Assembly (NCBI RefSeq): GCF_000372465.1
Contig: NZ_AQUZ01000049.1
Coordinates: 8,543-65,303 of the forward strand
Direction of reading: 5' to 3'
Source: Kribbella catacumbae DSM 19601
GTDB taxonomy: Bacteria > Actinomycetota > Actinomycetes > Propionibacteriales > Kribbellaceae
DNA: 56,761 bases
Below, piece after piece: positions 16,701 through 25,453 of the stretch (within the stretch, counting starts at the first letter, position 1; every line of letters starts with the position of its first letter). The notes under the pieces are model-generated. The model did no database searches and was not told where the DNA came from. It worked only from the letters and a program-made list of their open reading frames with translations. The translations under genes and the position numbers were made by a program.

Positions 16701-18107
16701 TCACTGTTCCCACTGCTGGTTGCTTTGGCCGTTGCAGATCGCGACGATGACCGCGCTGCCGTTACCGGTGCCGGCTGCTTCGAGGCAGAGCCCCGGCTGG
16801 CCGATACTGCTGATGGTCTTGTCCGCGTTGATTTCCCAAGCCTGGTTGGGTGCGCCGGTGCACGCGTCGATGATCGCCGGGCTCCCGGCGCCGGCTCCGC
16901 CGATGGTCAGGCACTTGTTGCTGTACACCGTCAGTTGCTTCTCGGCCGTCCGGTTCCAGGACTGGTTGCCGCCACCGTTGCAGTCCCAGAGGTCCAGGGC
17001 AGTGCCGTTGGTGGTGGAGAAACCCGGTACGTCGAGGCAGCGGCCGCTGGCGACTCCGCGCAGTCCTTCGCCCGGCGGGGCGGGCGGCAGATCGTTGACC
17101 GGCTCCTTCTTGAGCAGCCCCCAGCCCCACTGCAGTTGCGCCAAACCGCTTGCACTGTTGACTTCCAGGTCGCGCTCGCTGACCCGGGTCGTCATCGAGT
17201 AGGAGTCACCGTCGCGCAGGCCGGGCCAGTAGACGACGCCCATCTTCTGCTCGCGGGCGACCTGGGTGAGCGCACCGAAGTACGCGGTGGAGACGTTGCC
17301 CTCGTGGTTGCCGTAGTTCAGGCCGATGGTCATCGGCGAGCCGGCCTCGTCGATGATCGTGCGCCAGCCGTACTGACCGATGCGCGGCCGCAGGTTCTCG
17401 AGCCACTCCGCCTCGGTGGTCGCGTCGTCCCAGAAGCCGTAGAAGTGCAGCGACAGCAGGGTTCCCTTCAGCGCGGCAACCGCGCCGACGCCGGTCACGT
17501 TGTCGTTGTACCCCGTGCCGGAGATGACGACCCGGCCGCGCGGTACGTCCCGGTGCCGGGCGAGCCAGGAAGTCGTGACACCGACCCACTCGTCGAGGGA
17601 GTAGCCGAACGGCTCGTTCATCGGCTCGAAGTACACCTTGGGGTTCTTGCCGTACTTCTTCACCACCGTGTCCCACATGGCGGCGTAGGCGGTCGGGTCG
17701 TCGACCCGGCCGTCCTTGGCGTTGTTGGCTTCCCAGTAGCTGAGGATCACCTTGTAGCCGTTGGCGGTGGAGGCGTCGATCGCGGCCTGGTAGGAGCGCC
17801 ACCAATCGGTGCCGACGCTCGACGGGTTGATCGGCAGCCGGATCGTGTTGGCCTTCAGTTCGGTGCGGAACTCCTGCACGATGCCAGTGGCCTTGCGGTA
17901 CGTCGTCGCGTAGTTGTCTGTCTTGCTGAGACCGGACGGCACGACTTCGTCCGCGGCGTAGTTGTCGCGGGGATCCGCCCAGTTCACGCCACGGAAATCG
18001 CTCGTGTTCACGGAGGAGGCGGTGGCCGATGAGGCGGGTAAGGCGGCCAGCCCGCCGGTCACCAGGACCAGCGCGGCGGCGGCGTTCCGCCAGAGTGCGC
18101 GATTCAT
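16701..18107 (-). CDS. Secreted GH5-type glycoside hydrolase with CBM13 (ricin-B) domain
   Basis: A 468-residue exported enzyme. Residues 1-32 form a Sec signal (MNRALWRN, hydrophobic core, ASSATA). The catalytic barrel includes FRGVNWADPRDN, the acid/base Glu in YFEPMNEPFG and the likely nucleophile Glu in IIDEAGSP. From about residue 345 a ricin-type beta-trefoil repeats (SGRCLDVPG, NKCLTIGG, GLCLEAAG with QSW/QAWE/QQWEQ). GH5 enzymes cut beta-glucans, mannans or related polymers; the exact substrate is open. The ATG at 18107 follows GAAGGGAA; a 9-residue upstream extension is unlikely. It stands between the permease and binding-protein genes of one operon. Confidence 0.88.
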   Translation of the reverse strand: MNRALWRNAAAALVLVTGGLAALPASSATASSVNTSDFRGVNWADPRDNYAADEVVPSGLSKTDNYATTYRKATGIVQEFRTELKANTIRLPINPSSVGTDWWRSYQAAIDASTANGYKVILSYWEANNAKDGRVDDPTAYAAMWDTVVKKYGKNPKVYFEPMNEPFGYSLDEWVGVTTSWLARHRDVPRGRVVISGTGYNDNVTGVGAVAALKGTLLSLHFYGFWDDATTEAEWLENLRPRIGQYGWRTIIDEAGSPMTIGLNYGNHEGNVSTAYFGALTQVAREQKMGVVYWPGLRDGDSYSMTTRVSERDLEVNSASGLAQLQWGWGLLKKEPVNDLPPAPPGEGLRGVASGRCLDVPGFSTTNGTALDLWDCNGGGNQSWNRTAEKQLTVYSNKCLTIGGAGAGSPAIIDACTGAPNQAWEINADKTISSIGQPGLCLEAAGTGNGSAVIVAICNGQSNQQWEQ

Positions 18108-18120
18108 TCGATTCCCTTCA

Positions 18121-18981
18121 CTATTTGACGCCACCCGCGGTCAGACCCGACTGCCAGAACCGCTGCAGCAGGAGGAAAGCGACGACGAGAGGCACGATGG
18201 TCAGCAATGACCCCGTGATCACCAGGTTGTAGATGGGTCGTGCGCCGACACCGGTCGCCTGGTTGCTCCATTGAGTGAGCCCGACGGTGAGCGGGTAGAG
18301 ATTCGGCTTGCTGAGCATGATCAGCGGCAGGAAGTAGTTGTTCCAGGTCGACACCACCGCGAACAACAAGGTCGTGACGATGCCCGGCGCCAGCAGCCGC
18401 AGCGCGACGGTGAAGAAGATCCGGACCTCACCGGCGCCGTCGATCCGGGCCGCCTCGAGCAGGTCGTACGGAACGGCATCCGTCGCGTAGACCCACATCA
18501 GATAAAGCCCGAACGGGCTGATCAGGGACGGGATGATGATCGCCCAGATGGTGTTCGTCAGCCCCAGGTTGGAGAACATCAGGAACGTCGGTACGGCGAG
18601 CGCGGTCCCCGGGATGGCGACGGCACCCAGCAGTACGGCGAAGACGGCTCGCCGCCCGGCGAACTTGTACTTCGCCAGACCGTAGCCGGCCGCCGTGGCG
18701 AGCAGGGTCGCACCGCCCGCACCCACAACGACGTACAGCACCGTGTTGCCGAGCCAGCGAAGGAAGATGCCGTTGTCGTAGGTCAGCGTGTCGCGGATGT
18801 TGGCGAACAACGCGAACTTGTCACCGAACCAGAGGCCCGGACTGGACACCAGGTCGCTCTGCGTCTTGGTTGCGCTGAGCAACAACCAGACCAGCGGGAC
18901 CAATGTGTACACGAGATACAACAGCATCAGGCCGGTCAGCAGCGGCGAACGCTTCGGCCGCAACGGCGACGTGGTACTCAC
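18121..18981 (-). CDS. ABC sugar permease, MalG type
   Basis: A 286-residue inner-membrane permease with six TM helices. The ABC-permease EAA loop is YDLLEAARIDGAGEVRIFFTVALRLLAPG around residue 190, where the ATPase docks. The start is GTG at 18981, overlapping the stop of the upstream permease by 4 nt (GTGA), so the two are translationally coupled. The open frame extends far upstream, but that part is antisense-like shadow of the first permease. The 3' end is 14 nt from the GH5 start. Confidence 0.92.
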   Translation of the reverse strand: MSTTSPLRPKRSPLLTGLMLLYLVYTLVPLVWLLLSATKTQSDLVSSPGLWFGDKFALFANIRDTLTYDNGIFLRWLGNTVLYVVVGAGGATLLATAAGYGLAKYKFAGRRAVFAVLLGAVAIPGTALAVPTFLMFSNLGLTNTIWAIIIPSLISPFGLYLMWVYATDAVPYDLLEAARIDGAGEVRIFFTVALRLLAPGIVTTLLFAVVSTWNNYFLPLIMLSKPNLYPLTVGLTQWSNQATGVGARPIYNLVITGSLLTIVPLVVAFLLLQRFWQSGLTAGGVK

Positions 18982-19844
18982 AGAGCCTCCCGCGATCCGC
19001 GCAGCTGGACGACGTACGCGATGATGGCGGTGATGACGCCCATCACGATGGCGACCGTGGCGGAGTAGTTGAACTGCTGACCAGCGAAGGACAGGTTGTA
19101 GGCGTACATGTTCGGTGTGAAGTAGGTGGTGATCACGTTCGGCGCCAGCGTGCGCAGGATGTTCGGCTCGTTGAAGAGCTGGAAGCTGCCGATGATCGAG
19201 AAGATGGTGGCGATCACGATGGCGCCGCGCAGGGCCGGCAGCTTGACCGCCCGGATCGTCCGGACCGTGCCCGCGCCGTCGATCGCTGCCGCTTCGTACA
19301 ACTCCTCGGGCACGGTGCGCAGGGCCGAGTAGAAGATCAGCATGTTGTAGCCGACGAACTCCCAGGTGACGATGTTCGCGATCGACGGGAGCATCCAGCG
19401 TCCGCTGAGCGGCTGGATCGACGTCGTGTTGAACAGGTCGTTCAGGTCGGCGGCCAGCCCGAAGTTGTTGCCGTAGATGAAGCCCCACATCAAGACGGCG
19501 ACCACACCCGGTACGGCGTACGGCAGGAAGATCACGATCCGGAAGAAGCTCGCCGCGTGCAGCCGGGCGCTGTCGATCGCGAGCGCGGCCAGCAGGGCGA
19601 GGATGAGCATCACCGGCACCTGGACGACCAGGAACGCCAGCACCCGGCCGAAGGACTCCCAGAACTTCGGGTCCCGGATCACGTCGACGTAGTTGTCCAG
19701 CCCGACGAACACGGTGCCGCCGAAGAACGCCTGGTCCCGGAACAGACTCAGGTAGATCGCGTACCCGATCGGCGCCAGGAACGTCAGCGCGAAAACGGCG
19801 AGGAACGGCCCGACGAAGAGCCATCCCTTGGTATCTCGGTGCAT
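18978..19844 (-). CDS. ABC sugar permease, MalF type
   Basis: A 288-residue inner-membrane protein beginning MHRDTKGWLFVGPFLAVFALTFLAPIGY, as in MalF/UgpA-like permeases, with six TM helices and the EAA loop PEELYEAAAIDGAGTVRTIRAVKLPALRG. GGAGG lies upstream of the ATG. It is the first gene of the operon (permease, permease, GH5, binding protein, GH35), and two LacI-type operators lie upstream between it and the divergent lacI-type gene. Confidence 0.93.
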   Translation of the reverse strand: MHRDTKGWLFVGPFLAVFALTFLAPIGYAIYLSLFRDQAFFGGTVFVGLDNYVDVIRDPKFWESFGRVLAFLVVQVPVMLILALLAALAIDSARLHAASFFRIVIFLPYAVPGVVAVLMWGFIYGNNFGLAADLNDLFNTTSIQPLSGRWMLPSIANIVTWEFVGYNMLIFYSALRTVPEELYEAAAIDGAGTVRTIRAVKLPALRGAIVIATIFSIIGSFQLFNEPNILRTLAPNVITTYFTPNMYAYNLSFAGQQFNYSATVAIVMGVITAIIAYVVQLRGSREAL

Positions 19845-19860
19845 CTGCCCACTGCCTCCG

Positions 19861-19876
19861 ATGTTTACGTCAACAT
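19861..19876. promoter_or_regulatory. LacI-type operator O1
   Basis: ATGTTTACGTCAACAT is a 16-bp near-perfect palindrome with the central CG typical of LacI/CcpA-family sites (TGTTnACGTnAACA). It lies 17 nt upstream of the permease start. Confidence 0.85.
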
Positions 19877-19896
19877 TTCTGACCGGGAAGCTAGCG

Positions 19897-19910
19897 TGTT
19901 TACGTCAACA
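19897..19910. promoter_or_regulatory. LacI-type operator O2
   Basis: TGTTTACGTCAACA repeats the O1 core exactly, 35 bp away. It sits 33 nt upstream of the lacI-type start, so one dimer pair could repress both divergent promoters. Confidence 0.85.
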
Positions 19911-19942
19911 TGTCTATAGTTCAGCGGGAGAGGGGAGTGCCG

Positions 19943-20974
19943 ATGACAGCGGACGAGACGCCGGTACGGCGTCGGCGCGGGCCGTCGATGGCTGACGTGG
20001 CCCAGTTGGCGGGGGTTTCCGGGCAGACCGTTTCCCGGGTCGCGAACGGGCGGCACAACGTCGACGCGGCGACCCGGGACCGGGTGCTGGCCGCGATGCG
20101 CGAGGTCGGCTACCGGCCGAACAGCGCGGCGCGCGCGTTGCGCAACGGGCAGTCCCGCAGCATCGGCGTGATCGTCTTCGGCCTCTCGAGCTTCGGCAAC
20201 ACGCGGACCCTCGACGCCGTCGCGACCGCCGCGACGGCCAGCGGGTACGCCGTCAACCTGATCCCGGTACCGGACGCCACCCAGAGCGCGCTGGCGGGGG
20301 CCTTCGACCGGCTCGGTGCGCAGGCTGTGGACGGGGTCATCATCCTGATCGAGGCGCACCGGCTCGACGAGGCCGACGTCCGGATGCCCGAGGGGATGCC
20401 GGTCGTGGTGATCGACTCGAACGCCGACCTCGACTACCCGGTCGTCGACACCGACCAGGCCCAGGGTGCCCGGCTCGCGACCGAGCACCTGCTCGACCTC
20501 GGGCACCAAACGGTCTGGCACCTAGGCGGACCGGAGGACTCCTATGCCGCCTCGCGCCGACTGCGATCGTGGCGGCAGACCCTGATCGATCGCGGCTGCC
20601 CGGTACCACCCGTACTGACCGGTGACTGGACGGCCGGCTCCGGGTACGACGCCGGCCGCCGGCTCGCCGCCGATCCCGACGTCACGGCGGTCTTCGCGGC
20701 CAACGACCAGATGGCCCTCGGCCTGCTGCGAGCCTTGCACGAGTGCGGCCGGGCCGTTCCCGGCAACGTCAGCGTGGTGGGCTTCGACGACATGGAGGAA
20801 GCCGCGCAGTTCTGGCCGCCGCTGACGACGATCCGGCAGTTCTTCGGCGAAGTCGCCCGCCGCAGCGTCGACGCGCTGGTCGAGGAGATCCAGGCGGGCG
20901 AGCACCACCACCAGCCCGTTGCCGTAGGCACCGAGCTGGTGGTGCGGGCCAGTACCGCTCCGCCGCGACCCTGA
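19943..20974 (+). CDS. LacI-family transcriptional repressor of the glycoside operon
   Basis: A 343-residue regulator. The N-terminal helix-turn-helix is SMADVAQLAGVSGQTVSRVANGRHNVDAATRDRV, followed by the hinge helix NSAARALRNG, then a periplasmic-binding-like sensor domain (VFAANDQMALGLLRALHECG, VVGFDDMEEA). The start at 19943 has GGGAGAGGGGAG upstream; an in-frame ATG at 19910 would overlap operator O2 and is rejected. It is divergent from the ABC/GH operon and very likely represses it until an oligosaccharide binds. The stop abuts the convergent garR stop with no gap. Confidence 0.93.
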   Translation: MTADETPVRRRRGPSMADVAQLAGVSGQTVSRVANGRHNVDAATRDRVLAAMREVGYRPNSAARALRNGQSRSIGVIVFGLSSFGNTRTLDAVATAATASGYAVNLIPVPDATQSALAGAFDRLGAQAVDGVIILIEAHRLDEADVRMPEGMPVVVIDSNADLDYPVVDTDQAQGARLATEHLLDLGHQTVWHLGGPEDSYAASRRLRSWRQTLIDRGCPVPPVLTGDWTAGSGYDAGRRLAADPDVTAVFAANDQMALGLLRALHECGRAVPGNVSVVGFDDMEEAAQFWPPLTTIRQFFGEVARRSVDALVEEIQAGEHHHQPVAVGTELVVRASTAPPRP

Positions 20975-21850
20975 TCAGCGGCCAGACAGCTGCTCGACGA
21001 CCTTGAGCAGGGCGGAGTGGTCGAGAGATCCGTTGCCCTGGGCACGGGCCGCGGCGACCAACTGAGCGACCACGCCGGTGACCGGTAGCGAGACCCCGGC
21101 GCTGCGGGCCGAGGCGAGGGCGATGCCCATGTCCTTGTGGTGCAGGTCGATCCGGAAGCCGGGCTCGAACTGGCGGGCCAGCATCGAGGCCGACTTCAGG
21201 TCGAGGATGCGGTTGCCGGCCAGCCCACCGGCCAGTACTTCGAGGCCGCGTTCGCCGTCGACACCCGAGGCCTCGAGCAACACGATGGCCTCGGCGACCA
21301 GGCTGATGATGCCGGCCACCATCAACTGGTTGGCCGCCTTCACCGTCTGGCCCGCGCCATGCCCGCCGACATGCACGATGGTCCGCCCCAGGTCCTCGAA
21401 GATCGGCTTGGCCGCCGCGAAGTCCTCGGTGGCGCCACCGACCATGATCGACAATGACGCCTTGATGGCCCCTTGCTCACCACCACTCACCGGAGCATCC
21501 AGCACCCGTACTCCGCGCTGCGCGCCGGCCGCGGCGACGTCCAGCGAGGTCTCCGGGGCGATCGAACTCATGTCGATCAGGAGTACGCCGGATGTCGTTG
21601 CCTCGAGCACCCCGCTCGGCCCGAGGACCACCTCGGCCACCTGGGGCGAGTCGGGCAGCATCGTGATCACCACCTCCGCGCCGGACACCGCCTCGGTGAT
21701 GTTCGGCGCGGGTTTACCGCCGGCCTGCAGCAGCTTCTCGACGGAGGCGGGCACGACGTCGTACCCGGTGATCTCGTGGCCGGCCCGGATCAGGTTCGCG
21801 GCCATGTGCGAGCCCATGATGCCGAGCCCGATGAATCCGATTTTCGCCAC
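20975..21850 (-). CDS. garR: 2-hydroxy-3-oxopropionate (tartronate semialdehyde) reductase
   Basis: A 291-residue beta-hydroxyacid dehydrogenase that reduces tartronate semialdehyde to D-glycerate with NAD(P)H, the step after glyoxylate carboligase. The Rossmann loop is GFIGLGIMGSHMA at residues 5-17; DAPVSGGEQGA is the substrate loop and GAGQTVKAANQ contains the catalytic Lys. LDLKSASML and HHKDMGIAL are typical of GarR/GlxR. The start is GTG at 21850, preceded by AAAGG. The gene is last in a unit with sucC and sucD, linking glyoxylate use to the CoA-ligase pair. Confidence 0.93.
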   Translation of the reverse strand: MAKIGFIGLGIMGSHMAANLIRAGHEITGYDVVPASVEKLLQAGGKPAPNITEAVSGAEVVITMLPDSPQVAEVVLGPSGVLEATTSGVLLIDMSSIAPETSLDVAAAGAQRGVRVLDAPVSGGEQGAIKASLSIMVGGATEDFAAAKPIFEDLGRTIVHVGGHGAGQTVKAANQLMVAGIISLVAEAIVLLEASGVDGERGLEVLAGGLAGNRILDLKSASMLARQFEPGFRIDLHHKDMGIALASARSAGVSLPVTGVVAQLVAAARAQGNGSLDHSALLKVVEQLSGR

Positions 21851-21864
21851 GGTGCAAAGCCTTT

Positions 21865-22755
21865 CTAGTGGACGAGGAGTTGTTCGAGCGCCTCGCGCAT
21901 CAGCCGGGCCGCTTCGCTCGGCGTCTTGCCGACCTTCACGCCGACCGCCTCGAGCGCCTGCTGCTTGGCGACCGCAGTACCGGACGAGCCGGACACGATC
22001 GCGCCGGCGTGGCCCATCGTCTTGCCCTCGGGAGCGGTGAAGCCGGCGACATAGCCGACGACGGGCTTGGTCACGTACTCCTTGATGAACGCCGCAGCGC
22101 GCTCCTCGGCGTCACCGCCGATCTCGCCGATCATCACGATCGCCTCGGTGTCGGGGTCGTCCTGGAAGGCCCGCAGTGCGTCGATGTGCGTCGTCCCGAT
22201 GATCGGGTCGCCACCGATCCCGATCGCCGTCGTGAAGCCGTACTCCCGCAGCTCGTACATCATCTGGTAGGTCAGCGTGCCCGACTTCGACACCAGCCCG
22301 ATCCGGCCGGGACCGGCGATGTCGGCCGGGATGATGCCGGCGTTCGCCTGGCCGGGGCTGATCAGGCCGGGGGAGTTGGGCCCGATGATCCGGGTGCCGG
22401 CCGCCTGGGCGTGCGCGAAGAACGCCGCGGTGTCGTGCACCGGTACGCCTTCGGTGATCACCACGACCAAGGGGATCCCGGCGTCGACCGCCTCGATCAC
22501 CGCACCTTTGGTGAAGCGAGGCGGGACGAAGACGATCGAGACATCCGCGCCGGTGGACTTCACCGCGTCGGCACACGAGCCGTAGACCGGGATCGACCGC
22601 CTGGCGAAGTCGACCGACTGGCCGCCCTTGCCGGGCGTCACGCCGCCGACGATGTTGGTGCCCGCGGCAAGCATCCGGGAGGTGTGCTTCTGCCCCTCCG
22701 ACCCGGTCATGCCCTGGACGACGACTCTGCTCTTGTCCGTCAGGAAGATAGCCAT
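21865..22755 (-). CDS. sucD: Succinate--CoA ligase (ADP-forming) alpha subunit or related malate/oxalate-type CoA ligase
   Basis: A 296-residue CoA-binding subunit. The Rossmann CoA site is VVVQGMTGSEGQKHTSRML, and the phospho-histidine is H249 in GHAGAIVSGSSGTA. Together with SucC it makes an acyl-CoA at the expense of NTP. The sequence is a good SucD, but its setting between garR and an oxalate/formate-type transporter, under the shared palindrome, suggests a specialised paralogue (for example acting on malate, formyl or oxalyl groups) rather than the TCA-cycle enzyme. It is 11 nt downstream of sucC. Confidence 0.9.
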   Translation of the reverse strand: MAIFLTDKSRVVVQGMTGSEGQKHTSRMLAAGTNIVGGVTPGKGGQSVDFARRSIPVYGSCADAVKSTGADVSIVFVPPRFTKGAVIEAVDAGIPLVVVITEGVPVHDTAAFFAHAQAAGTRIIGPNSPGLISPGQANAGIIPADIAGPGRIGLVSKSGTLTYQMMYELREYGFTTAIGIGGDPIIGTTHIDALRAFQDDPDTEAIVMIGEIGGDAEERAAAFIKEYVTKPVVGYVAGFTAPEGKTMGHAGAIVSGSSGTAVAKQQALEAVGVKVGKTPSEAARLMREALEQLLVH

Positions 22756-22766
22756 GTCAGTTCTCC

Positions 22767-23921
22767 TCAGGCCGTCGCGGCCAGCTCGGCGGCGCGGTCA
22801 GCGGCGCCGTCCATGGTGTCGACCACCGTCACCAGCGGGTGGTTCGCCTTCGCGAGGATCCGGCGGCCCTCGTCCACGTTGTTGCCGTCCAGCCGGACCA
22901 CGAGCGGCTTGTTCGCCTGGGCGCCGAGCAGTTCGAGCGCCTGCACGATGCCGTTGGAGACGGCGTCGCAGGCGGTGATGCCGCCGAACACGTTCACGAA
23001 CACGCTGCGTACCTGCGGGTCGCCGAGGATGATGCTCAGCCCGTTCTTCATCACCTCGGCTGACGCGCCGCCACCGATGTCGAGGAAGTTGGCCGGCTTG
23101 ACCCCGCCGTGCGCCTCACCGGCGTACGCGACGACGTCGAGCGTCGACATGACAAGCCCCGCACCATTGCCGATGATGCCGACCGAGCCGTCGAGCTTGA
23201 CGTAGTTGAGACCCTTCTCCTGGGCCGCGGCCTCCAGTGGATCCGCGGCAGCCTTGTCGTCGAAGGCTGCGTGATCCGGATGCCGGTACCCAGCGTTCTC
23301 GTCCAGCGTGACCTTGCCATCGAGCGCCTCCAGCGAACCGTCCGCCAGTTTCACCAGTGGGTTCACCTCGACCAGTGACGCGTCTTCCGCGATGAACACC
23401 TCCCACAACGCCTGTACTACGGACGCCGCCTCGGCGGGGAAGCCAGCGGCGGCGACGATCTCGGCCGCCTTCGCTTCGTCAACGCCGGTCGCCGGGTCGA
23501 TAGAGACCTTCGCGATCGCGTCGGGATTGCTGTGCGCGACCTCCTCGATCTCGACGCCGCCCTCGGTGCTCGCGATGCACAGGTAGTTGCGGTTGGCCCG
23601 GTCCACCAGGAAGGAGAAGTAGTACTCCTCGGCGATGTCCGCGGCAGGCGCGAGCAGCACCCGGCGGACGGTGTGGCCCTTGATGTCCATGCCGAGGATG
23701 TCGCCGGCGCGCTCGGTCGCCTCGGCCGGAGTAGCGGCCAGCTTGACGCCACCTGCCTTGCCCCGGCCGCCGGCCTTCACCTGAGCCTTGACCACCACCC
23801 GGCCACCCAGCTCTTCGGCAGCCGCCGCGGCGTCGGCCGCGTCTTCGACCACCCGGCCGAGCGTGACGGGCACCTTGTGGCGGGCGAAGAGTTCTTTGGC
23901 TTGGTACTCCATCAGATCCAC
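22767..23921 (-). CDS. sucC: Succinate--CoA ligase beta subunit or related malate/oxalate-type CoA ligase
   Basis: A 384-residue ATP-grasp subunit. It begins MDLMEYQAKELFARHKVPV, as actinobacterial SucC does, and has KAQVKAGGRGKAGGVK for ATP binding, NPLVKLADGS (metal site) and NGAGLVMSTLD...GGVKPANFLDIGGGA near the CoA-subunit interface. I start at the GTG at 23921 because AGGAGG lies at a good distance and relatives start with VDL; the ATG at 23912 is the alternative, and the longer open frame to 24092 crosses the promoter. It heads the sucC-sucD-garR unit, divergent from the MFS transporter. Confidence 0.9.
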   Translation of the reverse strand: MDLMEYQAKELFARHKVPVTLGRVVEDAADAAAAAEELGGRVVVKAQVKAGGRGKAGGVKLAATPAEATERAGDILGMDIKGHTVRRVLLAPAADIAEEYYFSFLVDRANRNYLCIASTEGGVEIEEVAHSNPDAIAKVSIDPATGVDEAKAAEIVAAAGFPAEAASVVQALWEVFIAEDASLVEVNPLVKLADGSLEALDGKVTLDENAGYRHPDHAAFDDKAAADPLEAAAQEKGLNYVKLDGSVGIIGNGAGLVMSTLDVVAYAGEAHGGVKPANFLDIGGGASAEVMKNGLSIILGDPQVRSVFVNVFGGITACDAVSNGIVQALELLGAQANKPLVVRLDGNNVDEGRRILAKANHPLVTVVDTMDGAADRAAELAATA

Positions 23922-23953
23922 AGAAGTCCTCCTCGGTGAGCGTGCTGACGACT

Positions 23954-23966
23954 GTATGCTGTATGC
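23954..23966 (-). promoter_or_regulatory. Operator site B at the sucC promoter
   Basis: GTATGCTGTATGC matches GYATRCnGYATRC in both halves. On the minus strand TTGTGA, a 17-bp spacer and TACAGT form a plausible promoter whose -10 overlaps the site, 32 nt before the sucC start. Confidence 0.6.
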
Positions 23967-24027
23967 ACTTTTGTCACAAGACCCTCTCAACTCTGGACAA
24001 GCAGTAGCGCAGAGGAGTACCAAAGTC

Positions 24028-24040
24028 CCATACGGTATGC
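24028..24040 (+). promoter_or_regulatory. Operator site C at the transporter promoter
   Basis: CCATACGGTATGC contains a perfect 11-bp palindrome CATACgGTATG. Upstream, TGGACA (23994-23999), an 18-bp spacer and TACCAA form a possible promoter. The site is 21 nt before the transporter start and 62 bp from site B. Confidence 0.6.
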
Positions 24041-24061
24041 AGTAGTCAGGAGGCGGATCTA

Positions 24062-25453
24062 ATGAATGATGTATCCACCAGCACGCCTCCACGGGACGTG
24101 CGCGACGTGTACGGCCGCCGGTACCGCATCGGCGAAGACGCCCAGGAGCTCACCGGCCACCCACGGCGGTGGCAACTCTGGGCTGCCTGGGCCTGCATGG
24201 TCGCGATCAGCCCGCTGCAGTACTCCTTCGGCGCGGCCGCGCTCGACCTACAGTCCAGTCGCGGTTGGGGGCCGGTCCAGACGATGTGGCTGCTGGCCGT
24301 GTTCGTCGCCTGCCAAGCGCTGGTCGCGATCCCAGCGGCCTGGCTCCAGCGCGTACGCCGGGCCTCGCCGACGCAACTCGTAGTACTGGGTGGCATGTTT
24401 GCTGCTGCTGGTCTGGCGACGTTGGCGCACGCCGACAGCTTCGCCGCTGTGGTGTTCGGTTACGCGTTGATCGGCGGGACCGGCGCCGGTCTGGTGTACG
24501 CCGCCTGCATCACGACGGCAGCTCGCTGGTTCCCTGACAAGCGGGTCGCCACGATCGGGTTCGTGACCGGGGGATTCGCCGTCGGTGCGGTGCCGAGCAT
24601 CGCGTTGCTGACGATCTTCAACTCCTCCAGCGGTCAACGGCTGGTCTTTGACCTCGCGGCTGCAGTGGCGCTGCTGGTCGTGATGACGGCCGGCGGCGTC
24701 CTGAAGGATCCGCCGCGGCACTGGTGGCCCGCCGAGCTCGATGCGCAGGCGTGGGCCGTCGACCGCAAACTCAACCGCAGCATCCCGAACAACATCCCAG
24801 CCGCCCGGCACTACCGCCCGGGCGAGGCGATGCGCACTGGCGCACTGCCGCTGATGTGGCTGACGCTCGCACTCTGTACTGCGCTGTCGTTGTTCGGCAT
24901 CGCCTTCGTCGTCAGCTACGCGATGCAGGCGCAGCTCGGGCTGGCCGTCGCCGGCTTCGCGGCCGGAATGCTTGCCGCAGTCAACGGTCTTGGCCGCTCC
25001 TTCGCCGGCCACCTGTCGGACCAGTTCGGCCGTCGCCGGGTGCTGGCCGCAGTACTGATGATCGAAGGGCTCGCTCATGTCGGACTCGTGCTGGCGGGCG
25101 AGTCCGGCGCGGGCTGGGCGTTCGTGTTCTGCGCGATGTTCGCCGGACTCGGCGGCGGCGCGTTCTACGCGATCATGGCGAACCTGGTGCTGGAGTTCTT
25201 CGGCGAGAACAGCCTGCTGCAGAACCAGGCGATCCTGTACTCCGCCAAGGCCGTCGGTGGTCTCGTCGGCATCGGAGTGACGGCCAGTTTGGTCGAGGCG
25301 ATCGGCTATCGACCGGTGTTCCTCGGAGCAGGCTTCCTCGGACTTGTGACGGCGTTGAGCGTCCGCTTCCTGAAGCAGCCGGGCAGGCCTTCACTACCTG
25401 TCCGACCTCAGCTAGGCACGCCCGTCGCTGGAATAGTGCGGCCGGGCGAGTGA
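24062..25453 (+). CDS. MFS transporter, oxalate/formate antiporter (OFA) family
   Basis: A 463-residue, 12-TM inner-membrane transporter. After a 35-residue soluble N terminus, TM1 reads WACMVAISPLQYSFGAAALDLQSSRGW, the OFA opening. GGTGAGLVYAACITTAARWFPDKR is the family motif around TM4-5, and GHLSDQFGRRRVLAA is the motif-A repeat. A Lys in ILYSAKAVGGLVG (TM11) matches the position of the oxalate-binding Lys355 of Oxalobacter OxlT. AGGAGG precedes the ATG. It probably brings in oxalate, perhaps exchanging formate, for the downstream Frc pathway. It overlaps the next gene by 4 nt. Confidence 0.88.
   Translation: MNDVSTSTPPRDVRDVYGRRYRIGEDAQELTGHPRRWQLWAAWACMVAISPLQYSFGAAALDLQSSRGWGPVQTMWLLAVFVACQALVAIPAAWLQRVRRASPTQLVVLGGMFAAAGLATLAHADSFAAVVFGYALIGGTGAGLVYAACITTAARWFPDKRVATIGFVTGGFAVGAVPSIALLTIFNSSSGQRLVFDLAAAVALLVVMTAGGVLKDPPRHWWPAELDAQAWAVDRKLNRSIPNNIPAARHYRPGEAMRTGALPLMWLTLALCTALSLFGIAFVVSYAMQAQLGLAVAGFAAGMLAAVNGLGRSFAGHLSDQFGRRRVLAAVLMIEGLAHVGLVLAGESGAGWAFVFCAMFAGLGGGAFYAIMANLVLEFFGENSLLQNQAILYSAKAVGGLVGIGVTASLVEAIGYRPVFLGAGFLGLVTALSVRFLKQPGRPSLPVRPQLGTPVAGIVRPGE

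Noticed and set aside
18982..19824. Extension of the MalG-type permease frame to 19824
   Set aside because: The added part overlaps the MalF-type gene and is Arg/Pro-rich shadow; GTG 18981 gives a normal permease N terminus.
23922..24092. N-terminal extension of sucC to 24092
   Set aside because: It crosses the divergent promoter and sites B and C, and relatives start at VDL/MDL.
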